This document shows positions 62,356-64,000 of a stretch of 64,000 nt of DNA, piece after piece; the first letter of the stretch is position 1, and each line of letters opens with the position of its first letter. A program made the position numbers and the translations under genes. Below the pieces are notes generated by a model, which did no database searches, was not told where the DNA came from, and saw only the letters and a list, made by a program, of their open reading frames with translations. Source of the stretch: Prorocentrum cordatum (lineage: Eukaryota; Sar; Dinophyceae; Prorocentrales; Prorocentraceae); the NCBI GenBank assembly GCA_963575745.1, contig CAUYUJ010020273.1:83104-147103 (forward strand), read 5' to 3'.

Positions 62356-64000
62356 ATGCTGAAGCTCATGGTCGACACCTGGGAGCCCATCTTGGGCAGG
62401 TACCGTGCACGTGCGGGACATGACGCCGAAGCCATGCCGACGTGGGCCGACTTCTACGACGAGTACCGACAGGAGCTGCCTACGCCATCACCAGCTACCC
62501 CTTTCCACCTCACCGACGACCAACTCATCCACTTCATTCGCACCCGTTCACCGCGCCGCGCGGGGGGACTGGACGGCTGGACTACTAAGGAGGCTAAGGA
62601 GTTACCCGACGACATTCTTCGCCTCTTCGCCAGCGTCCTACGCGCTATGCAACGCACTGGCACCATCCCAGAACCCCTCCTCCACGTGCCAAACCCGTGC
62701 CTCCGAAAAGGCCGAGGCGAACTCCCAACGGACCAACGACTTCTCTCGGTGCTTTCCGTTTGGATGTATGCGTGGGAAGCGCCAGCTTACCGCAGCCTCA
62801 CGGACTGGCGGAAAGGATGGACCCACGCCACGAGTTTTGGCGCCGTTCCCAAAGCTACCATTGGGGACGTCAGCACTTCTCTTGCCCTGCGCATCGAACA
62901 CGCCAGGGCCTTACTCCTTCCCTTAGCTGGAGCTGCCCTGGACCGACAGAAGTGTTTCGACTATCTCATCACGGACATATGCCTTAACCTTGCGCTTCAC
63001 GCGGGGTGTCCCCAAGACATCGTTACTGTCCGCAGAAACTTCTACAGTCGCCACAAACGCTACATCCGCATGAACGGTGCGTACTCTAAGGAACTGGCCA
63101 GGACAAACGGTCACCTCCAGGGAAGCTCTTGGTCCCTGGACGACATTAAGCTGCTCATGTGTGTATGGACCAAGAGACAGCATCGATACGTTCCGCGATC
63201 ACTCAGCACTACCTTTGTTGACGACAGCAACTCCACTACCCACACCGCGCCCGAGTTGCAGAAATCTCTTGATGAAACCGCCAAGTTTGATCGATTTTCT
63301 GGTCAACGCATTCATCCTGGAAAAGTGGCGGGGTGGGCGCTCACTGACGAGCTTCACACCGCCGTTACCCAGCTCACTTTGGCGGAACGGCCCTTACGCG
63401 TGGTCGACTCCTTTAAGCTCGTCGGGAGTTACATCAACGCCGAGGCAGCGCCGGCTCCAGCCGCGCTTAACCTCACGGCCACCGCTGACGCCCGTGTTCG
63501 CAGGGCGACTAGTCGCCTGCCGCGCATTGGCAAGCTCCCATCACCGATGCGTATTAAGGCGCGGCACGCCCGCTCCCTTGCTGCCAGCGTCTGTACCACG
63601 GGCACTGACATTCAAGCCCCATCAGGCCCCGTCAAAACTGCCTACAACCATGCCCTTAAGGCGGCTATCCGCCCCAAGGGAAACAGGTGGGTCGAGTTTT
63701 GGACTCTCATGGCCGTGTGCGTCCCAGGACACGCCCTGGAGATTGACGCCATTATGCAGCGTGAAGTCTTCCTGTGTCTGCGGCGACAGGTCAACCGCGA
63801 CGCCACTCTTTGCGGTCTCGTCAGGGATCTCCAACACCATGTCCAGACCCTTTTCGGGGGAGGACCTGTTGGACGACTTGTCCAGACGCTTCAGCAGCTC
63901 CGTTGGACCTGGCCCACATTTGGCATCATGTACGACGACTGGGGCTGTCAGATCAGTTGGCTGAACCTTCCCCAAAACGCCTTCCTTCACATGCTGCGCG
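62356..64000 (+). CDS. LINE-type reverse transcriptase, intact but cut by window end
   Basis: The frame is free of stops from 62,035 to the window end. The first ATG is 62,356, but protein-like sequence begins by 62,194 (SCTDDSDADTEAGGFSPSDG), so the true start is further upstream. From that ATG: GGLDGWT (residues 71-77), TDQRLLSVLSVWMYAWEAPA (RT fingers), DRQKCFD (196-202, motif A with both Asp), TNGHLQGSSWSL (about 250, motif B), TTFVDD (285-290, motif C) and FKLVGSYI. A long helical thumb/linker follows (ATADARVRRATSRLPRIGKL, PGHALEIDAIM). All catalytic residues are present and there are no frameshifts in at least 548 codons, unlike the relic at 2,202. This suggests a younger, possibly active element. 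The zinc knuckle and RNase H would lie beyond 64,000. Confidence 0.85.
   Translation, partial: MLKLMVDTWEPILGRYRARAGHDAEAMPTWADFYDEYRQELPTPSPATPFHLTDDQLIHFIRTRSPRRAGGLDGWTTKEAKELPDDILRLFASVLRAMQRTGTIPEPLLHVPNPCLRKGRGELPTDQRLLSVLSVWMYAWEAPAYRSLTDWRKGWTHATSFGAVPKATIGDVSTSLALRIEHARALLLPLAGAALDRQKCFDYLITDICLNLALHAGCPQDIVTVRRNFYSRHKRYIRMNGAYSKELARTNGHLQGSSWSLDDIKLLMCVWTKRQHRYVPRSLSTTFVDDSNSTTHTAPELQKSLDETAKFDRFSGQRIHPGKVAGWALTDELHTAVTQLTLAERPLRVVDSFKLVGSYINAEAAPAPAALNLTATADARVRRATSRLPRIGKLPSPMRIKARHARSLAASVCTTGTDIQAPSGPVKTAYNHALKAAIRPKGNRWVEFWTLMAVCVPGHALEIDAIMQREVFLCLRRQVNRDATLCGLVRDLQHHVQTLFGGGPVGRLVQTLQQLRWTWPTFGIMYDDWGCQISWLNLPQNAFLHMLR

Overview
This window looks like nuclear DNA of a dinoflagellate, possibly a Prorocentrum-type genome (genus is a guess). 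Four things point that way: sequences matching the dinoflagellate spliced leader (DinoSL), one of them 21 of 22 bases; retroelement reverse transcriptases of the type common in dinoflagellates; a secreted-protein gene with a Cys-rich domain, a PT-repeat stalk and a GDPH module; and very low gene density in high-GC DNA packed with microsatellites. A run of 100 N at 38,901-39,000 is an assembly gap. No bacterial operons, tRNA, rRNA or CRISPR were seen.

Layout. 1-2,130: a degenerate ~10-bp minisatellite, a 44-bp tandem array and a CTC tract. 2,202-6,930 (+): a decayed LINE-type retroelement (RT, zinc knuckle, RNase H, Cys/His tail) broken by a TA-flanked MITE, an AT-rich insert, an 18-bp minisatellite and frameshifts. 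12,150-17,830 (-): remains of a retroelement whose order RT, RNase H, tyrosine recombinase is that of DIRS-type elements. 17,855-20,237: a 2.4-kb ATC/GAT microsatellite that flips strand polarity at about 19,437. 20,238-28,000: satellites and fold-back elements. 28,064-29,587 (-): a 507-codon ORF with two DinoSL-like relicts just upstream, which suggests an mRNA copied back into the genome. 30,000-39,700: mostly microsatellite and tandem repeat. 40,590-46,898 (-): the one convincing cellular gene, a PT-rich secreted or surface protein in two exons split by a 2.5-kb intron. 49,330-51,245: a 77-bp satellite. 53,500-62,000: fold-back elements, a dispersed ~120-140 bp family and short arrays. 62,200 to the end (+): an uninterrupted LINE reverse transcriptase that runs off the window.

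The genes do not form a pathway. The window is a record of retroelements, non-autonomous fold-back elements and microsatellite expansion around one host gene. CTC and ATC tracts alone sum to roughly 11 kb of the 64 kb. At least six distinct inverted-repeat element families can be read directly; one copy has a perfect 5-bp target duplication.
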